Shown: in pieces, positions 18,435 through 27,589 of the stretch | Layout of the letters: each line of letters starts with the position of its first letter | Numbering within the stretch: position 1 is the stretch's first letter | From: an uncultured Bacillus sp. | Lineage (GTDB): Bacteria; Bacillota; Bacilli; Bacillales_B; DSM-18226 | Assembly: GCF_946478885.1 (NCBI RefSeq) | Contig: NZ_CAMLDX010000002.1 | Location: forward strand, 37,986 to 101,985 | Length of the DNA stretch: 64,000 nt | Direction of reading: 5' to 3' | The notes under the pieces: model-generated | Database searches by the model: none | What the model was told of the DNA's origin: nothing | What the model saw: the letters and a program-made list of their open reading frames with translations, nothing else | Translations under genes and position numbers: made by a program

Positions 18435-18858
18435 CGATTACACCTGCTTTCATCTAAACTAAATTGTTTGATTAACATTTTGTTAATTGTTAATTCCATT
18501 TTAAATAAGGAACTGCTGAATTGCAAGAATTTTTATAAAAAAATTGTTCCTGCTTGATTTACTTTGTTTTCCCATTGTCAAAAGTCCTCATTATCTTTCG
18601 CTGTGTGCAAGTGCTCATATATTGAATTAAAAATATATTAAGGGTGGGATATTTTATTGATTGCATTGTGTATTTAGCACATGATGTATATTTCATTTTC
18701 AAATATAGATGGTAATGATTAGCAATGCTTTGTATAATAATGCTAGCAAAAATATTTTTGATAGGATGCTGATATAAACACCGCAAGTCGTTTTCTTTAA
18801 TTTTTGTCCGTTCATCTTGTGGGTTTATTCGGCAAAACTTATTTTTGGAGTGAAGGCG
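18435..18858. other. 424-bp spacer with NrtR-like operator candidate
   Basis: Divergent spacer between the Nudix gene and the DUF6241 gene. It holds the perfect palindrome ATTAACATTTTGTTAAT (18471-18487) plus further TTAAT half-sites to 18495. I see no convincing gene; the 75-codon minus-strand frame here has no ribosome site and an atypical composition. Confidence 0.6.
18471..18487. promoter_or_regulatory. Palindromic operator candidate upstream of the NAD cluster
   Basis: ATTAACA-TTT-TGTTAAT, 7-bp perfect arms with a 3-nt spacer, 37 nt upstream of the Nudix/NrtR-like start codon. The position and symmetry suit autoregulation by the winged-helix part of that protein. Confidence 0.55.
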
Positions 18859-19440
18859 ATGAAACGAATCATTTGGTTTACCTTAATTTTCTTTGCACTT
18901 TTTTGTGCCGGCGGTGCCGGAACGTATACAATCATTCAAGATGCCAATGAAGATCATAAAGATGATTTAGAGAACGGGAAACCGTCAATGACGGTACCGC
19001 CTTCTGAAATGACTAGTGAAAGCGATATCAATGAACGGTTGACAGAGGTACAATCGCAGGAGAAAGAACAAATTGCCGCCATACATAGTATAAAATACAC
19101 AATTGATCTTCCGGAAAATGCGACACAGGACATGGTCATTGATGTAATGCATCAAATGACGCATCAAAAGATTCGAGCAGAGGTAAAAGAAGGTGCCATT
19201 CCAATGAGCGAGGACACGATTAATCAGGTTTATGAAACTGTTTTACAGAGCGATTTTCCTGTAAAGAAAAAACTTCTCGAAATTCTCAGTCAGTGGGAGA
19301 TTGGCAACTTTAGTCATATCGTTTCAGATCATAATTATTTTTGGGATTATCAAGGAGGTACAACCGGCAAGGCATATGGAAGATTAGGGCTTGCTGAGGA
19401 AGAGGAATTTATCCGTTTACACTTTAGTACGCAGGAATAA
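18859..19440 (+). CDS. DUF6241 family membrane-anchored protein
   Basis: A 193-residue protein: one N-terminal membrane segment (MKRIIWFTLIFFALFCAGG), an acidic linker (about 30-70), then an extracytoplasmic helical domain with TIDLPENATQDMVIDVMHQM and HNYFWDYQGGTTGKAYG. The latter matches, from memory, DUF6241 proteins of Bacillaceae. No function is known. ATG 18859 follows GGAG at a suitable distance; the in-frame ATG 42 nt upstream lacks a site. A terminator overlaps its end. Confidence 0.75.
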   Translation: MKRIIWFTLIFFALFCAGGAGTYTIIQDANEDHKDDLENGKPSMTVPPSEMTSESDINERLTEVQSQEKEQIAAIHSIKYTIDLPENATQDMVIDVMHQMTHQKIRAEVKEGAIPMSEDTINQVYETVLQSDFPVKKKLLEILSQWEIGNFSHIVSDHNYFWDYQGGTTGKAYGRLGLAEEEEFIRLHFSTQE

Positions 19441-19457
19441 TCCCTACGTACTTTTCT
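19426..19457 (+). terminator. Terminator after the DUF6241 gene
   Basis: AGTACG...CGTACT (19426-19431, 19447-19452) with inner AGGA/TCCC pairing, followed by TTTCT. The stem overlaps the last codons of the gene. Confidence 0.6.
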
Positions 19458-19536
19458 GAAAGAATAAAGCTAAGTACATTTATTTCCATTTTTTAAAACT
19501 TTTCATAATATGGAGGAAACAAAAGGAGGTGTTTCC

Positions 19537-20031
19537 TTGCTTCATACCGTTAAACAAGGGGAATCGCTCGCACAAATATCCAGAGATTACCGTACGCCTT
19601 TGTCTGTCATTATTCAAGCTAATCCTGCCATCAATCCAAATCTTATTTATCCAGGACAGCAAATTGTCATTTCGGGCTATCCATCCCCTGAGAAGCTTCC
19701 ATACCGAATTGACATCTCCACAATCAAACGTCTTCTGCGACTGTATAAAAATGACGTTTTACAAAAAACCTATCCGATAGCGGTTGGAAAAATCTTACAT
19801 GTAACACCAGTCGGGGATTATATTATTATCAATAAGGCTCCTAATCCTGGAGGTCCATTTGGTACGATGTGGATGAGTTTATCAAAGGAACACTATGGAA
19901 TTCATGGCACAAATGACCCTAGTTCCATCGGAAAAGCTGTATCAAGAGGCTGTATTCGGATGTATAATGAAAATGTTGAAGAACTTTCCCGAATTGTACC
20001 TATTGGAACACGAGTTTCCATCCATCCTTAA
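19537..20031 (+). CDS. ykuD: L,D-transpeptidase YkuD
   Basis: A 164-residue enzyme, the same length as B. subtilis YkuD. An N-terminal LysM domain ([16 protein letters not shown] ... [10 protein letters not shown], residues 2-48) binds peptidoglycan. The YkuD catalytic domain ends in [20 protein letters not shown], with the catalytic His and Cys (Cys139). It should form 3-3 cross-links or attach amino acids in the wall or spore cortex. No signal peptide is seen, as in the B. subtilis protein. The start is TTG 19537 with AAAGGAGG 7 nt upstream, which is far better than ATG 19510. Confidence 0.93.
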   Translation: MLHTVKQGESLAQISRDYRTPLSVIIQANPAINPNLIYPGQQIVISGYPSPEKLPYRIDISTIKRLLRLYKNDVLQKTYPIAVGKILHVTPVGDYIIINKAPNPGGPFGTMWMSLSKEHYGIHGTNDPSSIGKAVSRGCIRMYNENVEELSRIVPIGTRVSIHP

Positions 20032-20140
20032 GAAAACCATATTCCCTTGCTTTTCTCCAGTAGAGATGAAATTATTTTCAAACTCATGCATATGAAAAGC
20101 TGAAGACATAAGATTTACGATGTTAGTCTTAACAGATAGA

Positions 20141-20230
20141 TGTCCCATAAACTGTCAGGCATCCACATTCCATGCAGATTTATGCAAAGTGACATTATAC
20201 GTGGTGCCTGACACCCTTGCTTTTGAACAC
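20141..20230. repeat. Dispersed inverted-repeat element, copy 1
   Basis: Ends TGTCAGGCATCCAC (20153-20166) and GTGGTGCCTGACA (20201-20213) are near-perfect inverted repeats enclosing GCAGATTTATGCAA. A second copy with the same ends and core lies at 61431-61563. Both sit between convergent genes, here ykuD and a universal stress gene. It may act as a bidirectional terminator or be a small non-autonomous repeat. Confidence 0.75.
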
Positions 20231-20246
20231 CCTCTTTTTTAGCAAA

Positions 20247-20672
20247 TTACTTTATCACCAACACAGGGCAGTACGAAAGCTGCAATACTTTATAGCTGAC
20301 ACTTCCCATCATCATCCCTTTGATAGCTCCAAGACCTCGAGAACCCATGACAATCAGCTGATAGTTTCCATTTTCGGCTGTTTTTACAATTTGGACAGCA
20401 GGATCGCCCATTACATGATGCGTTTCAATCTCTAAGTCTTCGTCAGCTGCAAGTTCCTTCGCCTCTTCAAACAATACTTCGACTTCTCTATTAATTTTCG
20501 AATAAATTTCATCAATAGCATCAGTTGTCATATTTTCTGAAATCATCAGATTTTTTTCTACGTGAATGACCCCTACTTTAGAAAATCTTTCCTTTGCAAT
20601 TTGCAGGGCAGCATTCAAAGCTTTTTTACTCATTTTTGAACCATCAATTGCTACTAGAATTCGATTATACAC
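20247..20672 (-). CDS. Universal stress protein (UspA family)
   Basis: A 141-residue UspA-fold protein with N-terminal ILVAIDGSKMS and the ATP-binding loop GSRGLGAIKGMMMGSVSYKV. It is a paralogue of the protein encoded at 14742. The start is GTG 20672 with GGGAGG about 9 nt upstream. It is a single gene that converges on ykuD across the dispersed repeat. Role in stress survival is by family only. Confidence 0.9.
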   Translation of the reverse strand: MYNRILVAIDGSKMSKKALNAALQIAKERFSKVGVIHVEKNLMISENMTTDAIDEIYSKINREVEVLFEEAKELAADEDLEIETHHVMGDPAVQIVKTAENGNYQLIVMGSRGLGAIKGMMMGSVSYKVLQLSYCPVLVIK

Positions 20673-20826
20673 AGAATTATCCTCCCGAATACATAAATTA
20701 CATTACTATTCTATCAAATTTTTACATACTATAATTAAGTTACTTTTAAATGTTTAACTTTTTTTAAAATTAATAAGAAATCGTCAATTCCTCTCTTACA
20801 GTGCTCTTCTCCCTCCATATTTGCTA

Positions 20827-20855
20827 TTGCTGAATGAATAACTGCCTTCTATAAT
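20827..20855 (+). promoter_or_regulatory. SigA-type promoter of ung
   Basis: TTGCTG (20827-20832), a 17-nt spacer and TATAAT (20850-20855), about 40 nt before the ung start. Confidence 0.6.
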
Positions 20856-20893
20856 AAGAATTGAACTGCTAATGGAAGGTCGTGTGTATTGCA

Positions 20894-21568
20894 ATGGCTA
20901 TATTAAAAAATGATTGGGCTCCTCTGCTGAAGGAAGAGTTTGAGAAACCTTATTACCAGCGTCTGCGAAAAGCTCTTTGGCAGGAGTATCAGACACAGGA
21001 AATTTATCCTGATAAATATGATATTTATAATGCGCTTCATTTTACACCTTATCAAGACACAAAAGTCGTTATTATCGGGCAGGATCCGTATCACGGACCG
21101 GGACAAGCTCATGGTCTAAGTTTTTCTGTCAAACCAGGAATCGCTATTCCTCCCTCTCTGCAGAATATTTATAAAGAACTCCATGATGATTTAGGGTGTA
21201 ATATTCCCAATCATGGCTATTTAATAGAATGGACAAAGCAAGGTGTATTGCTGCTTAATGCCGTATTGACGGTACGTGCGGGCATTCCAAACTCCCATAA
21301 AGCACTTGGCTGGGAAAATTTCACTGATAAAGTAATAGAAACATTAAATCAGAGGGAAAAACCGATCGTATTCATTCTATGGGGCCGTTTTGCGCAACAA
21401 AAGGAACAATTAATTACCTCACCTCAGCATCTGATTATCAAATCTCCGCACCCAAGTCCCTTCTCTGCGAACCGCGGATTCTTTGGAAGCAGACCGTTTT
21501 CGAGGACCAATGCCTTTTTGCAGAAAATCGGCAGCAAAGCAATTGACTGGCAAATAACAAATCTATGA
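20894..21568 (+). CDS. ung: Uracil-DNA glycosylase (family 1)
   Basis: A 224-residue enzyme that removes uracil from DNA at the start of base-excision repair. Motif [19 protein letters not shown] carries the catalytic Asp and motif [19 protein letters not shown] carries the active His. Length and sequence match Bacillus Ung (about 225 residues). ATG 20894 is taken as the start; GTG 20882 is only 1 nt after GGAAGGT. It has its own promoter and is followed by a terminator. Confidence 0.96.
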   Translation: MAILKNDWAPLLKEEFEKPYYQRLRKALWQEYQTQEIYPDKYDIYNALHFTPYQDTKVVIIGQDPYHGPGQAHGLSFSVKPGIAIPPSLQNIYKELHDDLGCNIPNHGYLIEWTKQGVLLLNAVLTVRAGIPNSHKALGWENFTDKVIETLNQREKPIVFILWGRFAQQKEQLITSPQHLIIKSPHPSPFSANRGFFGSRPFSRTNAFLQKIGSKAIDWQITNL

Positions 21569-21680
21569 AACAAGCAAAACATTTAATAGGTATGGAATTT
21601 CCAGAAGTAGCTATCCAGAATTATTAAAGGATTTTGATTAGATTCCCCCATTTAAATGATCCATTCCTCCCCTTTATATT

Positions 21681-21733
21681 AAGGCTGCATGAGGCATCGC
21701 TGCAATTCTCCTGCGATTCATGCAACCTTTTAT
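21681..21733 (+). terminator. Terminator downstream of ung
   Basis: TGCATGA (21686-21692) pairs with TCATGCA (from 21718) and ATCG with CGAT inside, with AAGG/CCTTTT closing the outer end and a short T-run. The rest of the 425-bp spacer to the next gene is AT-rich with one TATAAT near 21883. Confidence 0.65.
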
Positions 21734-21993
21734 CAGCATTCAATTAAAAGGATCTGTAATGAACATCTTCATGCAGTTTTGAAATATACAAATCAGTGAT
21801 TTCCAAACATTTCATAAGTATTTCTTGAGTAATAGATAAAATATTTAGAAAAATCTGAGAATTATTTATATTAATCTGCTATAATATATATAATGGCTAA
21901 GTTGTTTCTGCTATCTGCAGTACATGATTCAGCCGATTTATTAGTACTGGATTATGAATATCCAGCAAATATTTCTTAGATGGGGGTTTGCGA

Positions 21994-22584
21994 ATGTACC
22001 AAATTAAAGAAAAAGAAAAGATATTTATTTATACAGGTCCAGATGGCTCAGGAAGGAAAACAATTGCGAAAATGGTTGCTACCGCGTTTGATATGGAAAC
22101 AGTCCTCTCTTACACTACCCGACCTCCCCGTCATTATGAACAAGATAGTAGAGATTATCATTTTGTTGATCACGCAACATATCTTAAAATGCAGCAACAG
22201 CAGGAATTTCTCGAAGACGTAGAAATCGATGGCTATCACTACGGTATACTTGAAGAAGATATCGTAAAGGCCTTTAAAAATCATAACCTCGTTTATTTAA
22301 CTTTAAATCCCGAAGGAACGGAAAAGTTAAAAAAGATGTATGGTGATAAAATCATGAGATTTTTTATTTACGCAGATCGTGAAACCGTTATAGATAGACA
22401 AAAACAAAGGATGGATAATGATGTAGATATTAAGCGACATTTAACGCACTATGATGAAACGATGACTTATAAAAAATCCTGTGAGTATGCCTTTGAAAAC
22501 TATGATTTGCCACAGGTTTCCTATCAAATCAGCGAAGTGATCGAAGAATTTTTGGAACGCGATATTATTATTACTGACTATTAA
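21994..22584 (+). CDS. Guanylate kinase-like P-loop protein, altered Walker A
   Basis: A 196-residue protein aligning with guanylate kinase: P-loop TGPDGSGRKT, GMP-site SYTTRPPRHYE and DYHFVD, lid EFLEDVEIDGYHYG. In place of the usual GxxGxGK(G/S)T the invariant Walker lysine position is Arg, followed by Lys. Normal Gmk is essential and is usually encoded beside rpoZ; this lone copy is therefore a paralogue that may be a weak kinase or a GMP-binding protein. ATG 21994 follows GGGGG by 7 nt. A terminator follows. Confidence 0.75.
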   Translation: MYQIKEKEKIFIYTGPDGSGRKTIAKMVATAFDMETVLSYTTRPPRHYEQDSRDYHFVDHATYLKMQQQQEFLEDVEIDGYHYGILEEDIVKAFKNHNLVYLTLNPEGTEKLKKMYGDKIMRFFIYADRETVIDRQKQRMDNDVDIKRHLTHYDETMTYKKSCEYAFENYDLPQVSYQISEVIEEFLERDIIITDY

Positions 22585-22591
22585 TTGAAAT

Positions 22592-22643
22592 AAAAGGAGT
22601 GATCCATCAGGGCAAAGAACCTTTTGCGGACCACTCCTTTTTT
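22592..22643 (+). terminator. Terminator of the guanylate-kinase-like gene
   Basis: AAAAGGAGTGATCC (from 22592) pairs with GGACCACTCCTTTT, followed by further T. It is a strong Rho-independent form. Confidence 0.8.
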
Positions 22644-22770
22644 CATTCAATTAATTATTCTGCAGAACCTTTTGATCATTAAATAAAATAGTTCCAGTTC
22701 AATGACAGGATTCTTAGAATCTCGATGGCCATGATTACCTCTTACCGAAAGCATTGAACCGATACAACAT

Positions 22771-23601
22771 CTATTTTTTTGGCAGGAAGATTCCTTCTGG
22801 ATCAACTTGTCGATAAAGAATATCCAGTTCTTCATAAGTAGGAGGTTTGGTTTCCCCTTGACACCGAGTGAAATCAAGGGGAAAACCGGTACAATCCTGA
22901 AGCATTTCTTCGGTAATTCCTGGATGCATGGTATCAACATACATCCGGCCTGTCTCCTCATCAAAACGATATACTGCCATATTTGAAATGACAGCAGAAG
23001 GTCCTCCGATAAACTTTCTGCCATAAGCTTGACGGCGGTGCACCCATTCACCTGATGGCCATTGTCGAATGCGCCAGCCCGGAGAAGTCAGATAGTCAAT
23101 TTGTTCTTTAAACCGGCGTTTTTCCTGAACCATAAGAAATACTGTACGCTTGGCTAAGGAATTGATATCAGAATTCCCCCCGCTTCCTGGAAAACGCAAA
23201 TCTGGATGTGCATAATCCCCTACAGCAGTAGTATTGACATTGCCAAATTGATCAATTTCAGCTCCTCCTAAGAAAGCTAGATCAACGACTCCTCTTTGTA
23301 ACTGGTTAAATACTTCTAATAATCCTGAAGTAATCGAACATCCTTTTACACAGCGAGGATCACCTACAGAAGAAGGAAGCGATGTACCTTGTGTGTCAAT
23401 CGTACCAGCCTCGTAAATCACCTTGCATTTGGGAGCATTGGTTTTTCCAGCAAGCATAATGGCAAGCATAGGAAGACCGGTCCCTGCAAAGACAACCTCA
23501 TGATTACGCACTTCACGAGCTGCAGCAACCGCAAGCAAATCAGCAGACGAATACTCACCAGGAGCCGCATAGGTACCCTTTTGCATCATAACTTTTTCCA
23601 T
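22771..23601 (-). CDS. CoA-transferase family I subunit B (GctB-like)
   Basis: A 276-residue beta subunit of a family I (glutaconate/3-oxoacid type) CoA-transferase. The catalytic glutamate is probably Glu64 in VIYEAGTID, the EAG form of the active motif, and GGAEIDQFGNVN follows near 143. The partner alpha subunit is encoded immediately upstream with a 1-nt overlap (TAATG), so the two are translationally coupled. The natural acid substrate is unknown; related IpdAB proteins open steroid rings, so a hydrolase-like role on a cyclic acyl-CoA is a remote alternative. GGGGGAG lies before the ATG. Confidence 0.85.
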   Translation of the reverse strand: MEKVMMQKGTYAAPGEYSSADLLAVAAAREVRNHEVVFAGTGLPMLAIMLAGKTNAPKCKVIYEAGTIDTQGTSLPSSVGDPRCVKGCSITSGLLEVFNQLQRGVVDLAFLGGAEIDQFGNVNTTAVGDYAHPDLRFPGSGGNSDINSLAKRTVFLMVQEKRRFKEQIDYLTSPGWRIRQWPSGEWVHRRQAYGRKFIGGPSAVISNMAVYRFDEETGRMYVDTMHPGITEEMLQDCTGFPLDFTRCQGETKPPTYEELDILYRQVDPEGIFLPKK

Positions 23602-24575
23602 TAATAACTCCCCCTTATAACCCGGGTACTATATTTATAGTAACTGTTCGCTTTTAAGGAAAGTAATTGTGAGGCATCCAGTTTTTCTAAATATTCCTCA
23701 TGGCTGTCCACACCATATACCCATTCATCCATCCATGCCTTAAGTTTATCTTCTGATTTCGATGCACTTGCAAACTGGCTGATAAAAGTGCCGTCCACAT
23801 CATAATAACCGTATACTCCTGTAGGATGTGCTCCCCAAGGTACCTCGACAACAGCATCCACTAAATAGCTTGGAAGCAGGTTCCGTTCCGGTTCCTCTCG
23901 TAGATAGGATTCTGGTACAATATCTTCGGCAACAACAATCACTTTTTCCGCAGCCTTAACAGCCTGTTCGTCTGAAAAGCTTTGTCCCAACACACGAACG
24001 GTTCCTTCCTCTCCTGCCTGTTGCACATGAATGACGCACACATCCGGTCTTGCTGCAGGAACCATAATAATTTCCCCTTCATCATAAAATGGGTCTGATG
24101 TATAGGCGAACTTTTGCTGAGGGATGCGCGGATTTTGTCCATTTCGAAGCCCGGCCTTTCCGAGCATATCATATTTGGGATTCAAAATATCTGTTCCTCG
24201 TGAGGCCCAGGTAGGCAGAAACGGAACTCCTGAGGCTCCTGCCTGCATTCGATAAAGAATATGCTGATGGCTGTAATCCTCAGCTATGACTTCCCCTTCC
24301 TTCAGTTTCCTGTCTAAGCAGTAAGGAACCTTCCCATAAAGTTCATGCCCGATCCAGCAGGATTCCCAGATTGCCACCGCACCGGCCCCAATCAGCATTT
24401 CTGAATGCGTTCCGGAATTAACCTCGATTAAATGGAGATTTTTTTTACCTTGGCGAATCATTTCATAAATCACCGCCATCGGACGCCGCCAAATAGTAAA
24501 CCCGCTGAAGGTGATCATACTTCCATCCGAAATCATCTGCACAGCTTCCTTTAATGAACAACGCTTGTCCGACAT
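23601..24575 (-). CDS. CoA-transferase family I subunit A (GctA-like)
   Basis: A 324-residue alpha subunit with the glutaconate CoA-transferase fold: SLKEAVQMISDGSMITFSGF at the N-terminus, HLIEVNSGTHSE, then PAARPDVCVIHVQQA and VVEVPWGAHPTGVYGYYDVD. It pairs with the downstream GctB-like subunit. Together they move CoA from a donor acyl-CoA to an organic acid. The next downstream gene set on the same strand side includes an acyl-CoA dehydrogenase and a thiolase (24711-27178), which suggests entry of an acid into beta-oxidation. Confidence 0.85.
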   Translation of the reverse strand: MSDKRCSLKEAVQMISDGSMITFSGFTIWRRPMAVIYEMIRQGKKNLHLIEVNSGTHSEMLIGAGAVAIWESCWIGHELYGKVPYCLDRKLKEGEVIAEDYSHQHILYRMQAGASGVPFLPTWASRGTDILNPKYDMLGKAGLRNGQNPRIPQQKFAYTSDPFYDEGEIIMVPAARPDVCVIHVQQAGEEGTVRVLGQSFSDEQAVKAAEKVIVVAEDIVPESYLREEPERNLLPSYLVDAVVEVPWGAHPTGVYGYYDVDGTFISQFASASKSEDKLKAWMDEWVYGVDSHEEYLEKLDASQLLSLKANSYYKYSTRVIRGSY

Positions 24576-24710
24576 TCTTTCTTTGCTCCCTTCTGTCGTT
24601 AAGTGTATTTTTCAACACTCAGAATATATTTTTGGTCAATCTTCTTTTTGTATTGATATGGCTATATCAAAAAAAACTCATGTATCCATTTAACGATGCC
24701 AGATATTCTG

Positions 24711-25889
24711 TTATCCTAATACATACTTTGAGATGACCAGTCTTTGAATCTCATTGGTTCCTTCATAAATTTGCGTAATTTTTGCGTCACGGAACAGCCT
24801 TTCAACTGGATATTCCTTTGTATAACCGTATCCCCCATAGATTTGAATGGCTTCTTCTGCTGTTTTCATAGCTGTATCTGTGGCAAAACGTTTTGCCATT
24901 GAGGCTTCCTTCCCACATTTTATCCCGCGATTGCGAAGATGTGCCGCACGATAAACAAGGAGTCTAGCAGCATCTATTTCTGTTGCCATGTCTGCAATTT
25001 TAAAGGAGATACCTTGATTTGCTACAATTGGCTTGCCAAACTGGATCCGTTCCTTTGCATATTGAACGGAGAATTCCAGGGCTGCTTCAGCAATTCCTAA
25101 TCCTTGTGCAGCGATACCAATCCTGCCGACATCAAGGTTTGCCATAGCGATTTTAAAACCTTCCCCTTCCAGTCCCAACAGGTTTTCCGCTGGTACCTCG
25201 GCGTTGTCAAAGATTAATTCGGTTGTATTCGAACCGTGTAATCCCATTTTTCTTTCTTTTTTTCCTAAATAAAAACCAAGGGTATCTTTTTCCACAATAA
25301 AGGCTGAAATTCCTTTAGTGCCTGCTTCAGGATTGGTAACGGCAAAAGTAATATACGTATCAGCTACCCCTCCGTTTGTAATAAAAATCTTGCTTCCGTT
25401 TAAGATGTATTTATCGCCTTTTCTAACCGCTCTTGTCTGAATTTTTCGCGCATCAGAACCTGCACTTGGCTCGGTCAGCGCGAAAGCCCCAATGTACTCG
25501 CCGGCAGCGAGCTTTGGTATATACTTTTTCTTTTGCTCTTCAGTACCAAAATAGAGAATTGGATTGGTACCCACAGATGTATGTACCGATAAAATCACTC
25601 CAACGGTGGCGCTAACTTTGGCAATTTCATTGATTGTCATGATATAGGAAGTGAAGTCTGCGCCTGCCCCTCCGTATTCGGCAGGGATTGGAATCCCCAT
25701 CAAACCGAATTCTCCCATTTTACGGATGATCGACAACGGATATTCATCTGTTTCTTCCATCGTATTAATAAATGGAGCAATTTCATTTTGGGCAAATTCT
25801 CGCACCATTTTTCGCAACATTAACTGTTCCTCTGTGAACTCCATAAACATGTCTTTTTCCGCTTTATTCTGAATAAGTGTTGGCATCAT
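24711..25889 (-). CDS. Acyl-CoA dehydrogenase (short/medium-chain type)
   Basis: A 392-residue FAD enzyme. AFALTEPSAGSDA is the first ACAD signature and the C-terminal IYGGYGYTKEYPVERLFRDAK, IYEGTNEIQR block holds the catalytic Glu. It oxidises acyl-CoA to trans-2-enoyl-CoA and passes electrons to ETF. ATG 25889 is chosen because AGGAGG lies 4-7 nt upstream of the ATGATG pair; longer in-frame starts add non-homologous residues. The gene follows the thiolase by 107 nt and is probably co-transcribed with it, under the divergent TetR regulator. Confidence 0.92.
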   Translation of the reverse strand: MMPTLIQNKAEKDMFMEFTEEQLMLRKMVREFAQNEIAPFINTMEETDEYPLSIIRKMGEFGLMGIPIPAEYGGAGADFTSYIMTINEIAKVSATVGVILSVHTSVGTNPILYFGTEEQKKKYIPKLAAGEYIGAFALTEPSAGSDARKIQTRAVRKGDKYILNGSKIFITNGGVADTYITFAVTNPEAGTKGISAFIVEKDTLGFYLGKKERKMGLHGSNTTELIFDNAEVPAENLLGLEGEGFKIAMANLDVGRIGIAAQGLGIAEAALEFSVQYAKERIQFGKPIVANQGISFKIADMATEIDAARLLVYRAAHLRNRGIKCGKEASMAKRFATDTAMKTAEEAIQIYGGYGYTKEYPVERLFRDAKITQIYEGTNEIQRLVISKYVLG

Positions 25890-25996
25890 TTTTCCTCCTG
25901 CCTCGTCTGCATTTTCTGTTTTATTCAAATTTTCTGTAAATAATACTTTCAATCTTGATTTAATGAAAGGCAATGGATGTTTTTCCTTCCTGCTTA

Positions 25997-27178
25997 TCAA
26001 CCTTCTACTTTCAACATAACAGCATCTCCCTGTGCTGCTCCCGAACAAATTGCTGCAATACCGATACCACCGCCACGACGCTGCAGTTCATAAATAAGCG
26101 TCATGATAATACGTGCTCCGCTGGCTCCAACCGGATGACCAAATGCAATCGCACCGCCATTAACATTTACCTTATTCAAATCAAATCCGGCGATTTTCTG
26201 ACTAGTCAGCGTAACAGCGGCAAACGCCTCATTCACCTCAAACAAGTCAATTTGGTCTATGGTATAGCCAGTTTTCTTTAACAGCTTGTTAATGGCCAGT
26301 CCAGGAGTTGTAGCGATATATGGCGCTTCCTGTCCAACAGCGGCATGACCAATAATTTTGGCAAGCGGCTTTTTCTCAAGCTGGGCTGCTTTCTCCTCAG
26401 ACATCAACACCATGGCACCCGCTCCATCATTTAATCCAGGTGCATTTCCTGCCGTAATGGATCCGTCCTTGATGAAAACAGGAGGTAATTTTCGCAACTG
26501 TTCAATGGTAGTTTCACGTGGTGCTTCATCTTTATCAATGAAAATGGGCTCCCCCTTGCGTTGTGGTACTGGTACAGGGACAATTTCTTCGTCAAACTTT
26601 CCTGCTTTCGTCGCTTCAATAGCCAATTGCTGGCTGCGCAACGCCCATTGATCCTGCGCTTCACGTGAGATCTGATATTCAGCGGCTACGTTACTGCCAT
26701 GTACAGCCATATGCAGACCATCGTAAGCGTCGGTTAATCCATCATTCATCATTAAATCAATGACTTTGCCATCTCCCATTTTCATTCCCCAGCGTGTATT
26801 TGGCAGAATATATGGAGCATTGCTCATGCTCTCCATTCCGCCGGCCACGATAATGTCATTATCACCGGCACGAAGAATTTGATCTGCCAGTGTAACACTG
26901 CGTAGACCGGAGGCGCAAACTTTATTAATGGTTTCTGTTTGTACCTCCCACGGAATTCCAGCGATTCTTGCTGCCTGTCGGGATGGAATTTGCTTGGCAC
27001 CTCCCTGCAGTACCATTCCAAATATTACTTCATCCACTTGATTTCCTTGAATACCGGCACGAACTAATGCCTCCTTTATCGCAATCCCGCCCAAATCGAC
27101 TGCTTGTAAATCCTTCAATGCACCTCCAAATTTCCCAAAAGGGGTTCTTGCCGCACTTACAATGACCGTTTTTCCCAC
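25997..27178 (-). CDS. Acetyl-CoA C-acyltransferase (thiolase)
   Basis: A 393-residue thiolase with nucleophile Cys88 ([10 protein letters not shown]), [14 protein letters not shown] carrying the base His, and CSGAAQG with the second Cys. It cleaves 3-ketoacyl-CoA or condenses acetyl-CoA. The start is GTG 27178 ([15 protein letters not shown]), which matches family N-termini and follows AGGAGG by about 10 nt. It is the first gene of the operon divergent from tetR. Confidence 0.93.
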   Translation of the reverse strand: MGKTVIVSAARTPFGKFGGALKDLQAVDLGGIAIKEALVRAGIQGNQVDEVIFGMVLQGGAKQIPSRQAARIAGIPWEVQTETINKVCASGLRSVTLADQILRAGDNDIIVAGGMESMSNAPYILPNTRWGMKMGDGKVIDLMMNDGLTDAYDGLHMAVHGSNVAAEYQISREAQDQWALRSQQLAIEATKAGKFDEEIVPVPVPQRKGEPIFIDKDEAPRETTIEQLRKLPPVFIKDGSITAGNAPGLNDGAGAMVLMSEEKAAQLEKKPLAKIIGHAAVGQEAPYIATTPGLAINKLLKKTGYTIDQIDLFEVNEAFAAVTLTSQKIAGFDLNKVNVNGGAIAFGHPVGASGARIIMTLIYELQRRGGGIGIAAICSGAAQGDAVMLKVEG

Positions 27179-27377
27179 TTGTTTCACTCCTCCTATTAAT
27201 GCCTGCTTTTCAGTTGGCATTGAATCCAACTCTCTCGCTAGGTAAAGTTTAAATATAATCGAATCCAATTATTGGAAAACGAAAATATTTTGTCATTTTT
27301 TCGTAATTCCGATCAGCCTTATCACTTTTAAACCGGATTCACTCCAAATGTGATTTTTATTGAAATTCATCATTTCG

Positions 27378-27404
27378 CAGACTGTAGTCGGGGACTGTAG
27401 TCTG
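27378..27404. promoter_or_regulatory. Operator candidate for the TetR regulator
   Basis: Two GACTGTAGTC units (27380-27389, 27393-27402) lie within a larger symmetry CAGACT...AGTCTG. It is in the 411-bp spacer between the divergent thiolase and tetR genes. The form suits binding of two TetR dimers. Confidence 0.6.
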
Positions 27405-27419
27405 TCATTAGTATTGTAA

Positions 27420-27433
27420 TTTAAGCGTTTCCA
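27420..27433. promoter_or_regulatory. Possible cre (CcpA) site
   Basis: TTTAAGCGTTTCCA matches 12 of 14 positions of the cre consensus TGWAANCGNTNWCA, between the operator and tetR. Carbon repression of acyl-CoA genes would be plausible. Confidence 0.35.
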
Positions 27434-27589
27434 TTAGTCAATATTTTCTGATTATTTTTCCTATTTTAATTCTTCTGTTATATTATTCGTGTGACATCAT
27501 TTAGCATTTATTAGTTGATTTTTTTGTGTTAGAATATTCAATTAGAACAATCATAACCTGTTAAATGGTTAATTAAGGAGATTTATGGG

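Noticed and set aside
18559..18786. 75-codon minus-strand frame in the NAD-cluster spacer
   Set aside because: No ribosome site and no family-like composition.
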